From Lysobacterales bacterium (GTDB lineage Bacteria > Pseudomonadota > Gammaproteobacteria > Xanthomonadales > Rhodanobacteraceae), in contig JADKJL010000001.1 of assembly GCA_016721015.1 (NCBI GenBank), positions 124,001 through 188,000 of the forward strand: a stretch of 64,000 nt of DNA, written 5' to 3'. The position numbers and the translations under genes were made by a program. This document shows, piece after piece, positions 17,306 to 25,934 of this stretch. Every line of letters starts with the position of its first letter. Position 1 is the stretch's first letter. The notes below the pieces were generated by a model. That model worked only from the letters and a program-made list of their open reading frames with translations, was not told where the DNA came from and searched no databases.

Positions 17306-20300
17306 CTACAGCGGCGCGAACAACTCGGCCAGATCGTCTTCGTCGAAGCGCAAGGATTGCGTGCTGCCGCCTTCGAGTACGGCGGCGGCGAGTTCGGCCT
17401 TGCGCAGTTGCAGGGCCTGGATCTTCTCCTCGACCGTGCCGGTGCAAATCAGCTTGTAGACAAACACCGGCTTGTCCTGGCCGATCCGATGGGCACGGTC
17501 GGTGGCCTGTGCTTCGACCGCCGGATTCCACCATGGATCGTAGTGGATCACGGTATCCGCAGCGGTCAGGTTCAAGCCGACACCACCGGCCTTGAGGCTG
17601 ATCAGGAAGATCGGCACTTCCTCGGCCTGGAAGCGTGCCACCAGATCGGCGCGCTGCGTGCTCGGGGTCTGCCCGGTCAGCATCTGATACTTCTGCTTGC
17701 GCGCGGTCAACGCCTTGGCGATCAGATCGAGCATCTCCGCGAACTGGCTGAAGACGAGGATGCGCCGGCCTTCGGCAACCAGGCTGTCGGTCAACTCGAG
17801 CAGCAGTTCGAGCTTGGCCGACTCCTTGATGCGCCTGGCACCCTCGAGCTTGACCAGGCGTGGATCGCAGCAGACCTGGCGCAACTTGAGCAAGGCATCG
17901 AGGACGATGATGCCGCTCTGGGCAAGACCGCGCTTCTGCACCTCGGCCAGCACGCGCTCGTGCTGGGCCAGGCGCAGGGTTTCGTAGAGTTCGCGTTGCG
18001 CGCCATCGAGTTCGATATTGCGCGGAATGAAGGTCTTCGCGGGCAGGTCGGCAAGCACGTCTTCCTTGCGTCGACGCAGCAGCAAGGGCGCGATGCGTCG
18101 GCTCAGGCGTTCGCGGCGCTCGACATCGTTGTGCTTCTCGATCGGCGTGCGGTAGAAGCGCGTGAAGTGTCGCTCGGTACCCAGCAGTCCCGGCTCGACC
18201 GCATCAAACTGCGCCCACAGTTCGCCGAGGTGATTTTCCAGCGGCGTGCCGGTCATGGCGAGGCGGCGCTGGGCGGAAATCTCGCGCACGATCTTGGCGG
18301 CCTGACTCTTCGAGTTCTTGACCACCTGCGATTCATCGAGCACCAGCAACGCATATTCGTGCGCAAGCAATTCGTCTCGATCGCGGGCGAGCAAGGGATA
18401 GGTGGTGATGACCAGATCGTGATGCGGAATCGCCTCGTGCAGGCCGCCGCGTGCGGGCCCATGCAGCACCAGCACGGACAGCTCGGGTGCAAAGCGATGG
18501 GCTTCATCGCGCCAGTTCGAGACCAGGCTGGTCGGCGCGACAATCAAGGCCGGTCGCTGCAGCCGGCCGCGCTGCTTTTCGGCCAGCAAATGCGCAAGCA
18601 CCTGCACGGTCTTGCCGAGACCCATGTCATCGGCGAGCACGCCACCGAGTCCGGCATCGGCAAGAAAACCGAGCCAGGCCAGTCCGTCGCGCTGGTACGC
18701 GCGCAGGGTGGTCTTGAATCCCGCCGGTTCGATGGCCGGCTCACGCGCATCACGCAATCGTGCGAGTTGCTGACGCAGGTTCTCGCCACCGCGCCAGGGC
18801 ATTGAATTCCTGGCCGACAGCTCATCGAGCACGCTGGCTTGCGAGCGGCGCAGGCGCAAGGCACCCTGCTCCGCATCGCGCTCAGGCATGTCCTGCAACC
18901 ATTCGAGCAGGGGCGCCATCAGTGCGCGCAGTCGGGCCAACGGCAGCGGCACGCGGCGGCGATCATCGATCGGCACCAGCCACAATGCGTCGACATCCTC
19001 TCCCTTGCGCGGACTCAACGGAAAATTCGGGTCACCGAGCAGGCGGCGCAGGATCGGCAGCAGGTCGACGCGCTCGCCACCGATCTCGATGCCGAGGCTG
19101 AGATCGAACCAGGCATTGCCGGATTCCTCGATCTCGGCGTACCAGTCATCCGGCTCGTCGAGCAGTTCGAACGGAAAGCCGGCATCGGTTTCGAGATGGA
19201 AACCGTGATCGCGCAGACGTGGCGCGAGCGCGAACAGGTGTTCCGCCGCGATCAACAAACCCCGCCTGGGTTCGAGCACGAAATCACCATCGGCAAATAC
19301 GTCGCGCGGCAGGTTCGGCATGCGCGGCAGCAGATCGATGTCGAGCAGGCCAAGCTCTTCAAGCTGCTCGCAGGCGGCGATCTCGGCCGAGCGGTCGCGC
19401 ACGATGTCGAGCAGGCGACCTTCATGCATGCGCCGCTCACGCGGCTTGATCGGCGCAAACGGCAGGCGTGGGCCGTCGTAATCGAAGCTCAGGCGCACGC
19501 AGCCGGCCTGATAGCGGTTGGCCACGCCGTTGACATAGGTCAGCACAGGAAACGCACGCAAGGTCAGCACCGGCGTCGGCACCACCTGATGGGTCTGCGG
19601 CGCCGCCGCCTTCGCCGGTTTCGGCAGGCCTTCGAGCTGGCGCGTCTTGTGCCAGTGCTCGACGACGAAGTCGGCATGTTCGGGCAACAGGGCCGGCGCG
19701 CGCAGGGCCGCTTCGATCACCTGGGCATCGCCCTCGACGCGTCCGATCGCCGGTTTGGCCGGATCGAAGTACCAGATCTGCGCGATGCGCAGCAAACGCG
19801 TACCTGCCCCGGTTTCCGTGAGTTGCGGAACGAGTTTCTGGTTGCCGTCGTCGGACAGTTGCCAGCCCCAGTCGAGCGTACGCTTGTCGCCGAGGCTGAC
19901 TTGTCCGCGCGAAGGCTTTTCGACGAAGCACGGATATTCCCTGATCAGGATCTCGAGCAGGGCCTCGTCGCGCTCGCCGCTGAGCGGATACCACGCACTC
20001 GACGCGTAATGCGGACTGGCCATGCGCAGACGCGCAACATGCTCGAATTGGTGGGTGCTCAGGCGCTGCCAGGGATCGGCGCCAAACTGGAACTGGCCGA
20101 CCGGTTGCGGTGAACCAAGGCCGCCGCGCTTGGTCGGCTTGAGCCAGACCGGCTGCGCCTGCATGCCCGGCAAGGTGCCGTCGCCGATGCGCAGCAGGAT
20201 GCCGAAGACCAGGCCCTGATCGATCGGCGGCTTGCGCAAGACGGGCTTGGGATCGGCGCTGATCGCATCGAACCAGGGTTTCCAGGCACCCGGGCCGGCG

Positions 20301-20647
20301 CCTGCCGCTGAAGGCGGCTTGCCGGGATCAAACGCGGAGCCGCGCGCGCCGAGCATTTTCAGGGCGACCGCCGCGACATGCTTGCATTCACCTTCGAGCG
20401 GACAGGTGCACTGGGTATCGAACTTCGGTTTGCCACCGTTGAGGCCGATCAGGATCGCCGCGGTGTACGGTTCGTGCTCGCGCCCCTGCACGGCCCCAAA
20501 CAAGGTGCCGGAATCGCCGGCACTCTCGTACCAGATCTCGCGCACGCGGCTGCGGCGCAGGTAATCCGCACCTTTGGCGAGCGTCGGCTGATCGAGCACC
20601 GAGTGGGTGCTGCGTGACAGCAACTGGCGAAACAGCGACTCATCCAT
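17306..20647 (-). CDS. SNF2-family helicase with N-terminal SWIM zinc finger
   Basis: ATP-dependent DNA translocase of 1113 residues. A SWIM zinc finger (C80, C82, C88, H90: CTCPLEGECKH) near the N-terminus is followed by a long middle region typical of bacterial SWIM/SNF2 proteins. The SNF2 core fills roughly the last 480 residues: motif I LADDMGLGKTVQ, motif II VLDESQ (DEAQ/DEAH in most relatives), motif III LAMTGTPLEN, and C-terminal motifs ILVFSQFAEMLD, GGVGLNLTAAD and DRAHRIGQ. The ATG at 20647 (MDESLFRQLL) is preferred to an upstream TTG. The gene may act in DNA repair or transcription. No nuclease or methylase partner lies beside it to prove a defence role. Confidence 0.92.
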   Translation of the reverse strand: MDESLFRQLLSRSTHSVLDQPTLAKGADYLRRSRVREIWYESAGDSGTLFGAVQGREHEPYTAAILIGLNGGKPKFDTQCTCPLEGECKHVAAVALKMLGARGSAFDPGKPPSAAGAGPGAWKPWFDAISADPKPVLRKPPIDQGLVFGILLRIGDGTLPGMQAQPVWLKPTKRGGLGSPQPVGQFQFGADPWQRLSTHQFEHVARLRMASPHYASSAWYPLSGERDEALLEILIREYPCFVEKPSRGQVSLGDKRTLDWGWQLSDDGNQKLVPQLTETGAGTRLLRIAQIWYFDPAKPAIGRVEGDAQVIEAALRAPALLPEHADFVVEHWHKTRQLEGLPKPAKAAAPQTHQVVPTPVLTLRAFPVLTYVNGVANRYQAGCVRLSFDYDGPRLPFAPIKPRERRMHEGRLLDIVRDRSAEIAACEQLEELGLLDIDLLPRMPNLPRDVFADGDFVLEPRRGLLIAAEHLFALAPRLRDHGFHLETDAGFPFELLDEPDDWYAEIEESGNAWFDLSLGIEIGGERVDLLPILRRLLGDPNFPLSPRKGEDVDALWLVPIDDRRRVPLPLARLRALMAPLLEWLQDMPERDAEQGALRLRRSQASVLDELSARNSMPWRGGENLRQQLARLRDAREPAIEPAGFKTTLRAYQRDGLAWLGFLADAGLGGVLADDMGLGKTVQVLAHLLAEKQRGRLQRPALIVAPTSLVSNWRDEAHRFAPELSVLVLHGPARGGLHEAIPHHDLVITTYPLLARDRDELLAHEYALLVLDESQVVKNSKSQAAKIVREISAQRRLAMTGTPLENHLGELWAQFDAVEPGLLGTERHFTRFYRTPIEKHNDVERRERLSRRIAPLLLRRRKEDVLADLPAKTFIPRNIELDGAQRELYETLRLAQHERVLAEVQKRGLAQSGIIVLDALLKLRQVCCDPRLVKLEGARRIKESAKLELLLELTDSLVAEGRRILVFSQFAEMLDLIAKALTARKQKYQMLTGQTPSTQRADLVARFQAEEVPIFLISLKAGGVGLNLTAADTVIHYDPWWNPAVEAQATDRAHRIGQDKPVFVYKLICTGTVEEKIQALQLRKAELAAAVLEGGSTQSLRFDEDDLAELFAPL

Positions 20648-20785
20648 GCGCTTGCGGAGATCCGGTCGGCAAAATCGAACAGACAATCGTGCCTGCGCCG
20701 GCCCGCTTCGTCCAGCGTTGGACGCGTTCCTGCTGCCGATGGCGTTTCAGGAAATCCGTTGGGGCTTTATCCCGATGAGGCACTA

Positions 20786-21319
20786 TCAGCCTAAACCGAC
20801 ATGGGCCTCGGCTACATCTGGCGTGCCAATGACCGCGTGAAGCTGAGTTCGAATATCAGTGACCGAGTACGATCGCTGCGCAGGCACCTGCAATAAGGGC
20901 AGGTTGATTGCCCGGCAGACATTGACCACAAAGACATCGCGAGCTTGCGCGCTCTTGGAGGTGTGGGACCTGTCGTTGAGCTCAACTGCGCACAACACAG
21001 ATAAATCGCTGGCACGACACACGACGAAATCGAAATGCTTGGACGCCACGCGATTAAGAGCCCCCTGACGCGCTGATACGCTCAAGTCCGGCTTGACTGT
21101 CGCGATATCCGCGACGCGAACCTTACCAAACACCCGATATTCGGCACCTGCGGCCTGATCCAGCACTCCGAGAAACGAACGCTCCGCTGCGGAAAACAGC
21201 GCTTTGGCACGCTGATACGGAAACCCAACAGCCGAGCCGCTACTAACTTTTCCCTTGCCAGTGACGATTGCAACCAACGCTACAACTGCTAAAACGACGA
21301 CCATCAGAATCCACAGCAT
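20786..21319 (-). CDS. DUF2726 domain membrane-anchored protein
   Basis: Protein of 177 residues with one N-terminal membrane helix (MLWILMVVVLAVVALVAIV). A DUF2726 domain follows: LFSAAERSFLGVLDQA, YRVFGKVRVAD, then FDFVVCRASDLSVLCAVELNDRSH and a C-terminal helix. The D...E-x-N/D-D pattern is reminiscent of the PD-(D/E)xK nuclease fold to which I believe this domain has been linked. Function unproven. Base composition here is clearly less GC-rich than in neighbouring genes, hinting at transfer. Same strand as the zinc-ribbon gene upstream. Confidence 0.83.
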   Translation of the reverse strand: MLWILMVVVLAVVALVAIVTGKGKVSSGSAVGFPYQRAKALFSAAERSFLGVLDQAAGAEYRVFGKVRVADIATVKPDLSVSARQGALNRVASKHFDFVVCRASDLSVLCAVELNDRSHTSKSAQARDVFVVNVCRAINLPLLQVPAQRSYSVTDIRTQLHAVIGTPDVAEAHVGLG

Positions 21320-21398
21320 GCAATATCCTTCCCTTTACACATACTGCCAGAAGTGATCCAGCTTGAAGTCTGCCTCGACATGAGCGGCATGACTCGAC

Positions 21399-22103
21399 TC
21401 ACTTTGCCACTGACCGAAATTTCTGATCGTTAAAGTCAGATACATCAAATTCAAAAACAGGCGCCCCTTCCTGATAGATATTGGTCGAGATGCGAACGCG
21501 TTTGGCTTTCTTTAGGCTAGCAATAAATTGAGAATAATTGCGGATGAACACGCTCTCTGAGCTGTTGTCAGCTGGGCCAATGCCGGAGTACGTGGTTGGC
21601 TTCTGGTCATCGAAGCGGACGAGAACATTGCAGTCTGCATATGAGCGACAGAGTATTTGGCCTCGCTCAATTGACATGACAATATTTTTGCCATGGCGAG
21701 GATGTTCCCGGATCAGCAAAGTTCCGTGTTGCGGCCCCGAATAGGGGCTTTGGAAGTTCACGGTATTGGTGCTACTTACCAGCGCAAAGCGAGTCACGGC
21801 GCTGGTCATTGGGTCAGTTTCTTGCTGGTAGATCCATTGAGAGCCTGCCTGTGGGGGCTGAGGCGGCGTGACTGCTGGAGCGGGGCCACTGGATGAGGCC
21901 TTGGATGATGTTGAAGATCTATTTGCGGGCGAAGGAGAAGACGAGTATTGCCCAACCACCGCCAAGATCACGACGATGACAATGAACCATAGAGCAACCT
22001 TCGCACAACCAGACGTTCGAACCTGCTTTGCCCCACACTTTGGACATGCGTCTGCTTTACTGCTTATGGCCGTCTGGCATTCTTTGCACGTCGTCATTGC
22101 CAT
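21399..22103 (-). CDS. Zinc-ribbon membrane protein of unknown function
   Basis: Protein of 234 residues. A zinc ribbon at the N-terminus has CKEC (6-9) and CPKC (20-23). One membrane helix follows (about 35-51, VALWFIVIVVILAVVGQY), then a Ser/Pro/Ala-rich linker to about residue 90. A C-terminal domain of about 140 residues (GSQWIYQQETDPMTS, TLLIREHPRHGKNIVMS, SRSYADC-like Cys pair) probably faces the periplasm; I do not recognise it. GC content is low relative to the region. A MITE-like element lies 21-237 bp upstream of its start and may have replaced its promoter. Confidence 0.75.
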   Translation of the reverse strand: MAMTTCKECQTAISSKADACPKCGAKQVRTSGCAKVALWFIVIVVILAVVGQYSSSPSPANRSSTSSKASSSGPAPAVTPPQPPQAGSQWIYQQETDPMTSAVTRFALVSSTNTVNFQSPYSGPQHGTLLIREHPRHGKNIVMSIERGQILCRSYADCNVLVRFDDQKPTTYSGIGPADNSSESVFIRNYSQFIASLKKAKRVRISTNIYQEGAPVFEFDVSDFNDQKFRSVAK

Positions 22104-22132
22104 TGCTATTTCTCGCTCTACTCAATGATTTT

Positions 22133-22331
22133 CCTGATTAGCCTCGAAGCTCAGCTGAGCTTAGCCTTCTCCCGTCGGGAGAAGGTGGCGCGGAGCGCCG
22201 GATGAGGGTACGGCGCTTGCGTGGAATCACAGTTTCGATCGCTGCTTCAGTTCGTTCCGCCCGAACCCTCACCCCAACCCCTCTCCCGGTGGGAGCGGGG
22301 CTTTTGACAGCTGAGCTTCAGGGCTAATCAG
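22133..22331. mobile_element. MITE-like element with 24-bp terminal inverted repeats
   Basis: Left end 22134-22157 (CTGATTAGCC...AGCTCAGCTG) and right end 22308-22331 (CAGCTGAGCT...GGCTAATCAG) are inverted repeats matching at 22 of 24 positions. The element is flanked by identical 9-bp direct repeats AATGATTTT at 22124-22132 and 22332-22340, as expected for a target-site duplication. The inside has no ORF. It carries the palindromes CTTCTCCCGTCGGGAGAAG (about 22167-22185) and a second CTCTCCCGGTGGGAG block (about 22281-22295). It separates two minus-strand genes. Confidence 0.8.
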
Positions 22332-22371
22332 AATGATTTTTGATATTGAGCGCAACGTTTTATTCGCCTCA

Positions 22372-22938
22372 CTAACCAATCAGCTCTTCGGCGTGGGCGC
22401 TGAATTCGGCCACGCGGCCGGCATCGAGGCTCTTCCTGAGCAGGCGGCGAAATTCCGGCAACAGCTCGCGCAGCGCTTCGGCCGAATCGCTCTTGTCGAC
22501 CTTCTGGGTGAACAGGAAGGCACGCAGGCCGACCTTCGCACTGAGCACGCGGCTCATGTATTCACGCGCCTGGACATAGCCATCGCCCTTTGCGGCGTGG
22601 ACTTGCGCCACAGGCTTGACGATCGGCTTGGCCACCGGCTTGGCGACGGGCTGCACGGCCGGTTGGCCGGGCGGGGAGAAATCCGGCATCGCGGCGGCGG
22701 CACCCGTTTCCAGAGCCAGTGCAGACTCGGCAATCTCGATCAGGCCCAGGCTCATCAATTCATCAAGCAAGACACTGATGTCGTTGATCGCAACGAACTG
22801 CTTGCGGATGCTTTCAATCGTGCGCTCGCCGTTGATCGAGATCAGCACCATGCGCTGACGCGCTCCGACCTTCAGCTTGCGTTCGTCGATTTCGAGCCTG
22901 CCGGCCGCGGTCTTGACCAGAATGGTGTTGTCGAGCAT
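22372..22938 (-). CDS. Hypothetical protein with Pro/Lys/Ala linker
   Basis: Protein of 188 residues that I do not recognise. The N-terminal 70 residues (LEIDERKLKVGARQRMVLIS, ERTIESIRKQFVAINDISVLLDELMSLGLIEI) look like a small winged-helix-type domain. A repeated linker at about 93-113 (PVAKPVAKPIVKPVAQ) joins it to a helical C-terminal domain (AREYMSRVLSAKVGLRAFLF, ALRELLPEFRRLLRKSL). No signal peptide or membrane segment. It may be a small signalling or regulatory adaptor. It lies 100 bp downstream of the response-regulator gene on the same strand. Confidence 0.7.
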   Translation of the reverse strand: MLDNTILVKTAAGRLEIDERKLKVGARQRMVLISINGERTIESIRKQFVAINDISVLLDELMSLGLIEIAESALALETGAAAAMPDFSPPGQPAVQPVAKPVAKPIVKPVAQVHAAKGDGYVQAREYMSRVLSAKVGLRAFLFTQKVDKSDSAEALRELLPEFRRLLRKSLDAGRVAEFSAHAEELIG

Positions 22939-23038
22939 GTGTTGTCCCTCGTTTCCCCGATCCGCATGCTAGGCAATGGATCGGCCAATGAAAAGCGTTT
23001 TGACAGCCAGTGGCCGATTTGTACACCGGCACGAACAC

Positions 23039-23737
23039 TCAACGGCGGGGCCGTTCGCCCTCGTCGTCAGGCAGTTCGAACCGGTAACCGACGCCATACA
23101 CGGCCGAGATCGGGTCGATTCCCGCTTCGATCAGCTTGCGCCTGAGGTTTTTGACATGGCTGTCGACCGTGCGATCACTGACGACGCGGTGATCTGCATA
23201 AAGCGCGCCAATCAATTGCTCACGCGAGAAGACCCGGCCTGGCTGGCTGGCCAGTTTGCCGAGCAGGCGGAATTCGACCGGGGTCAGAGTCAGCGGCTTG
23301 CCGTTGATGCGAGCCTCGAACCGCTCCTCATCGAGCGTGACCGGGGCTTCCGCGGTCGTATCTGCTGGCCGGGTTCGACGCAGGACGGCACGAATCCGCG
23401 CGACAACCTCGCGCGGACTGAACGGCTTGCAAATGTAGTCATCCGCGCCGAGTTCGAGACCGAGCAGGCGGTCGATCTCCTCGACCCGTGCAGTCAGCAT
23501 GAGGATCGGCACCTCGGAAAACGCGCGGACCTGGCGGCACAGGGTCAAGCCATCGATCCCCGGCAGGTTGATGTCGAGCAGGATCGCATCGGGCCGGTGC
23601 TGCTGGATCCAATCCACCGCCGTACTGCCATTATCGAGAATGCTCGCGCGAAATCCGGCGGCGATCAGATAGTCGCTCATCAGTGCCGACAGCTTCGGCT
23701 CGTCTTCGATGATCAGTACATGGGCCGATTCGTTCAT
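23039..23737 (-). CDS. OmpR/PhoB-family response regulator (BaeR-like)
   Basis: Two-domain regulator of 232 residues. The receiver has the acidic pair IIEDE, phospho-acceptor Asp in AILLDINLPG (about 55), Thr in LMLTAR and Lys in YICKPFS. The C-terminal winged helix shows EFRLLGKLASQPGRVFSREQL and the recognition helix around DRTVDSHVKNLRRKL, ending in YGVGYRFE. Its start overlaps the stop of the histidine kinase gene by 4 bp, so kinase and regulator are co-translated. It probably controls the divergent Spy-like gene. Confidence 0.94.
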   Translation of the reverse strand: MNESAHVLIIEDEPKLSALMSDYLIAAGFRASILDNGSTAVDWIQQHRPDAILLDINLPGIDGLTLCRQVRAFSEVPILMLTARVEEIDRLLGLELGADDYICKPFSPREVVARIRAVLRRTRPADTTAEAPVTLDEERFEARINGKPLTLTPVEFRLLGKLASQPGRVFSREQLIGALYADHRVVSDRTVDSHVKNLRRKLIEAGIDPISAVYGVGYRFELPDDEGERPRR

Positions 23738-25227
23738 GCACTGGCCTCCAGAACCGGTAGACGAACTTCGATGCGCACGCCGCCGAGTGCGGATGCCGTC
23801 GCGTCGATCCGACCTTCGTGGGCGAGCACGATCGCGCGACAGATGGCGAGCCCGAGACCGGCTCCACCGGCGGCGCGATTGCGTGAGGCATCAACCCGGT
23901 ACAGGCGCTCGAACAGCAGACCCAGCGATTCCTCGGGTACGCCGGGGGCGCTGTCTTCGACCACCAGGATGACCTCGTTGGCGCAGCGGCTGAGCTCGAC
24001 GCGCACGCGACCCGGCGCATCGGTGTAACGCCGTGTATTGGTCAGCAGATTGTCAATGAGTTGGCCGAGACGCCGCGCATCGCCGCGTATTGGCGGCACC
24101 GCGCCAATGATCGGTTCGAGCATCAGTCCGGCCTCGCCGAGCAGCGCTGTTTGCGCTTCCAGCGATTCGGCAACAAGTTCGGCCATGTCGATCGCTTCAA
24201 AACGGTATTCGAGTGCACCTGCATCGGCCAGCGACAACAGGTACAAATCCTCGATCAGGCTGCCCATGCGATCGCATTCCGCATGCAGGGAACTCAGCGC
24301 CGCCGGGGTCGCACTGCGAACGCCATCCTGCAGGGCCTGGATCTCGCCGCGCAGGATGCTCAATGGCGTGCGTAATTCATGGGCGATATCGGCGCCCCAA
24401 CGCCGGCGCGCCTCGCGGTGCTGCTCGAGGGTGCGAGCCAGATGGTTGAAGTCTGCCGCCAATGCGCCGAGCTCGTCGCGACGTCGGTCGCCGATGCGGC
24501 GTCCGTAGTCACCCGCCGCGAGCGCCTGCGTGCCCGCGGCGAGCTCACGAACCGGCGTCAGCAACCAGCGGGCGAGGGCAAAGGCCAGCAACAGGGCAAG
24601 GGCGAGGATCGCGACACCGGCAATCAAGGCGTTGCGCAACTGCTCGCGGGCGAAGGCCAGATCGGCGTCGCCGCGGATTCTGGGCAATGGCGCCAGCAGG
24701 AGGCTGCCGATGCGCTCGCCATCGAGCACGATCGGCACGCCGGCCGAACTGCGTGCAATCGCCGGATCGCCGACCACCGGCGCTCCCTGCGCGTCGACCA
24801 GCAACAAGCGTGATGACAGGTTGTTCTCGATCCTGCGTCGGCGCGATTCACGATCATGCTCGTGCCATTCAGGAGGTGGTGGCCGATGTTGATCGGCATC
24901 GCCAGCCTGATCCTCCGCCTCCGCACCGGGTGGCGCGCGCATGCGCTCAGGTCGAATGGGCGGGCGCCGGCCGCGCCGGAGATCAGGTGCGATCAAGTCG
25001 GTGAACTGACTGGGATTATTGTGCAGGAAGTCCCAACTGCCATTGTCGGCATAAGCATCGGCAAGACGATCGCTGACCGGTTGCAGGCGCTCCAGCGCGG
25101 CCTGGTCGAGATAGGCCAGAAATCCGCGCCGGAATGCCTGCTGTTGCCAGATCACAAACCCGGCCAGGGCGATACCGGCCAGGGCGGCAAAGGTCAGGAA
25201 CAGGCGCTGCCACAATCGCAGGTTCAT
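23734..25227 (-). CDS. Sensor histidine kinase (BaeS-like) with His/Pro-rich periplasmic loop
   Basis: Kinase of 497 residues: membrane helix 1 (about 8-28), a periplasmic region to about residue 200, helix 2 (about 200-222), HAMP, and DHp with phospho-acceptor His283 in AHELRTPLS. The catalytic domain has N box QLIDNLLTNTRRYT, G1 VEDSAPGVP and G2 GGAGLGLAICRAIV. The periplasmic loop contains an unusual low-complexity stretch rich in Pro, His and acidic residues (DADQHRPPPPEWHEHD). Architecture and the neighbouring Spy-like gene favour BaeS-type envelope-stress sensing. Metal binding by the loop is an inference. Confidence 0.93.
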   Translation of the reverse strand: MNLRLWQRLFLTFAALAGIALAGFVIWQQQAFRRGFLAYLDQAALERLQPVSDRLADAYADNGSWDFLHNNPSQFTDLIAPDLRRGRRPPIRPERMRAPPGAEAEDQAGDADQHRPPPPEWHEHDRESRRRRIENNLSSRLLLVDAQGAPVVGDPAIARSSAGVPIVLDGERIGSLLLAPLPRIRGDADLAFAREQLRNALIAGVAILALALLLAFALARWLLTPVRELAAGTQALAAGDYGRRIGDRRRDELGALAADFNHLARTLEQHREARRRWGADIAHELRTPLSILRGEIQALQDGVRSATPAALSSLHAECDRMGSLIEDLYLLSLADAGALEYRFEAIDMAELVAESLEAQTALLGEAGLMLEPIIGAVPPIRGDARRLGQLIDNLLTNTRRYTDAPGRVRVELSRCANEVILVVEDSAPGVPEESLGLLFERLYRVDASRNRAAGGAGLGLAICRAIVLAHEGRIDATASALGGVRIEVRLPVLEASA

Positions 25228-25500
25228 TGCGGCGGATCTTCATGCCGGAAAGTCATGCGGCACGATAGCGCGAGCCGGGCTCGCCGGCGCAATCTGCGCA
25301 GAATTTCCATGATTCCTCTGCGCTGCCTGCGCATTCGCGGAGCAAGCTTTCATCACGAGATGATCCGGCAGGCAACGATGCGAGCTCCATTCACAACACC
25401 ACCGACCAGCCTGACCTTTCGCGCGAACAGCGCTTCGACTCCCCAGTCCCCGAGCCTGCCGGAATCGTCTCGTACTACCCAACCCACTGGAGTTACGTCC

Positions 25501-25920
25501 ATGAACACATTCAAAACCAAGACCCTGGCAGCCTCGTTGCTGGTCACCCTGCTGGCGACTGCCGCTTACGCGGGGCCACCGGAACCACGCTCCGCCCCCG
25601 ATCCGCAAGCCCGCGCGGAAAAGCTCGCCACGGTTCCGGGCCTGACCCAGGCCCAGCGCGATGACATCATCCGCATCGAGGACGAGAGTCGCGAAGCACA
25701 ACGTGCGTTGATGGAAAAAGCCCGCAGCGATCACCAGAAACTGCGCGACGAGACAACCCGGAAACTGCGCGTCGCGCTGGGCGACAAGGCCTACGCGGAC
25801 TATGCGACCTGGAAACTCGAGCAGCGCGGCGAACACCGCCGTGACCACCGCCACGATCGCATGGGCCATCGCTCGCCACCCGGTGCCGATGGCGAACCGC
25901 AAGCGCCTGCGGGCGAGTGA
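25501..25920 (+). CDS. Spy/CpxP-like periplasmic protein with His/Arg-rich tail
   Basis: Small periplasmic protein of 139 residues with a signal peptide cleaved after AAYA (about residue 24). The mature part is helical and charged, like LTxxQ-motif proteins Spy and CpxP: LTQAQRDDIIRIEDE, then a long helix with KLRDETTRKLR. The tail is rich in His and Arg (GEHRRDHRHDRMGHRS). It is read divergently from the BaeSR-like operon across 273 bp; in E. coli, Spy is an output of BaeSR. A chaperone role, possibly metal-linked, is inferred. Confidence 0.78.
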   Translation: MNTFKTKTLAASLLVTLLATAAYAGPPEPRSAPDPQARAEKLATVPGLTQAQRDDIIRIEDESREAQRALMEKARSDHQKLRDETTRKLRVALGDKAYADYATWKLEQRGEHRRDHRHDRMGHRSPPGADGEPQAPAGE

Positions 25921-25934
25921 TGCCTGGTTAGGTA

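Noticed and set aside
17357..18805. 482-codon open frame antisense to the SNF2 helicase
   Set aside because: Antisense shadow of a gene with complete helicase motifs; low-complexity Gln/Asp/Arg composition.
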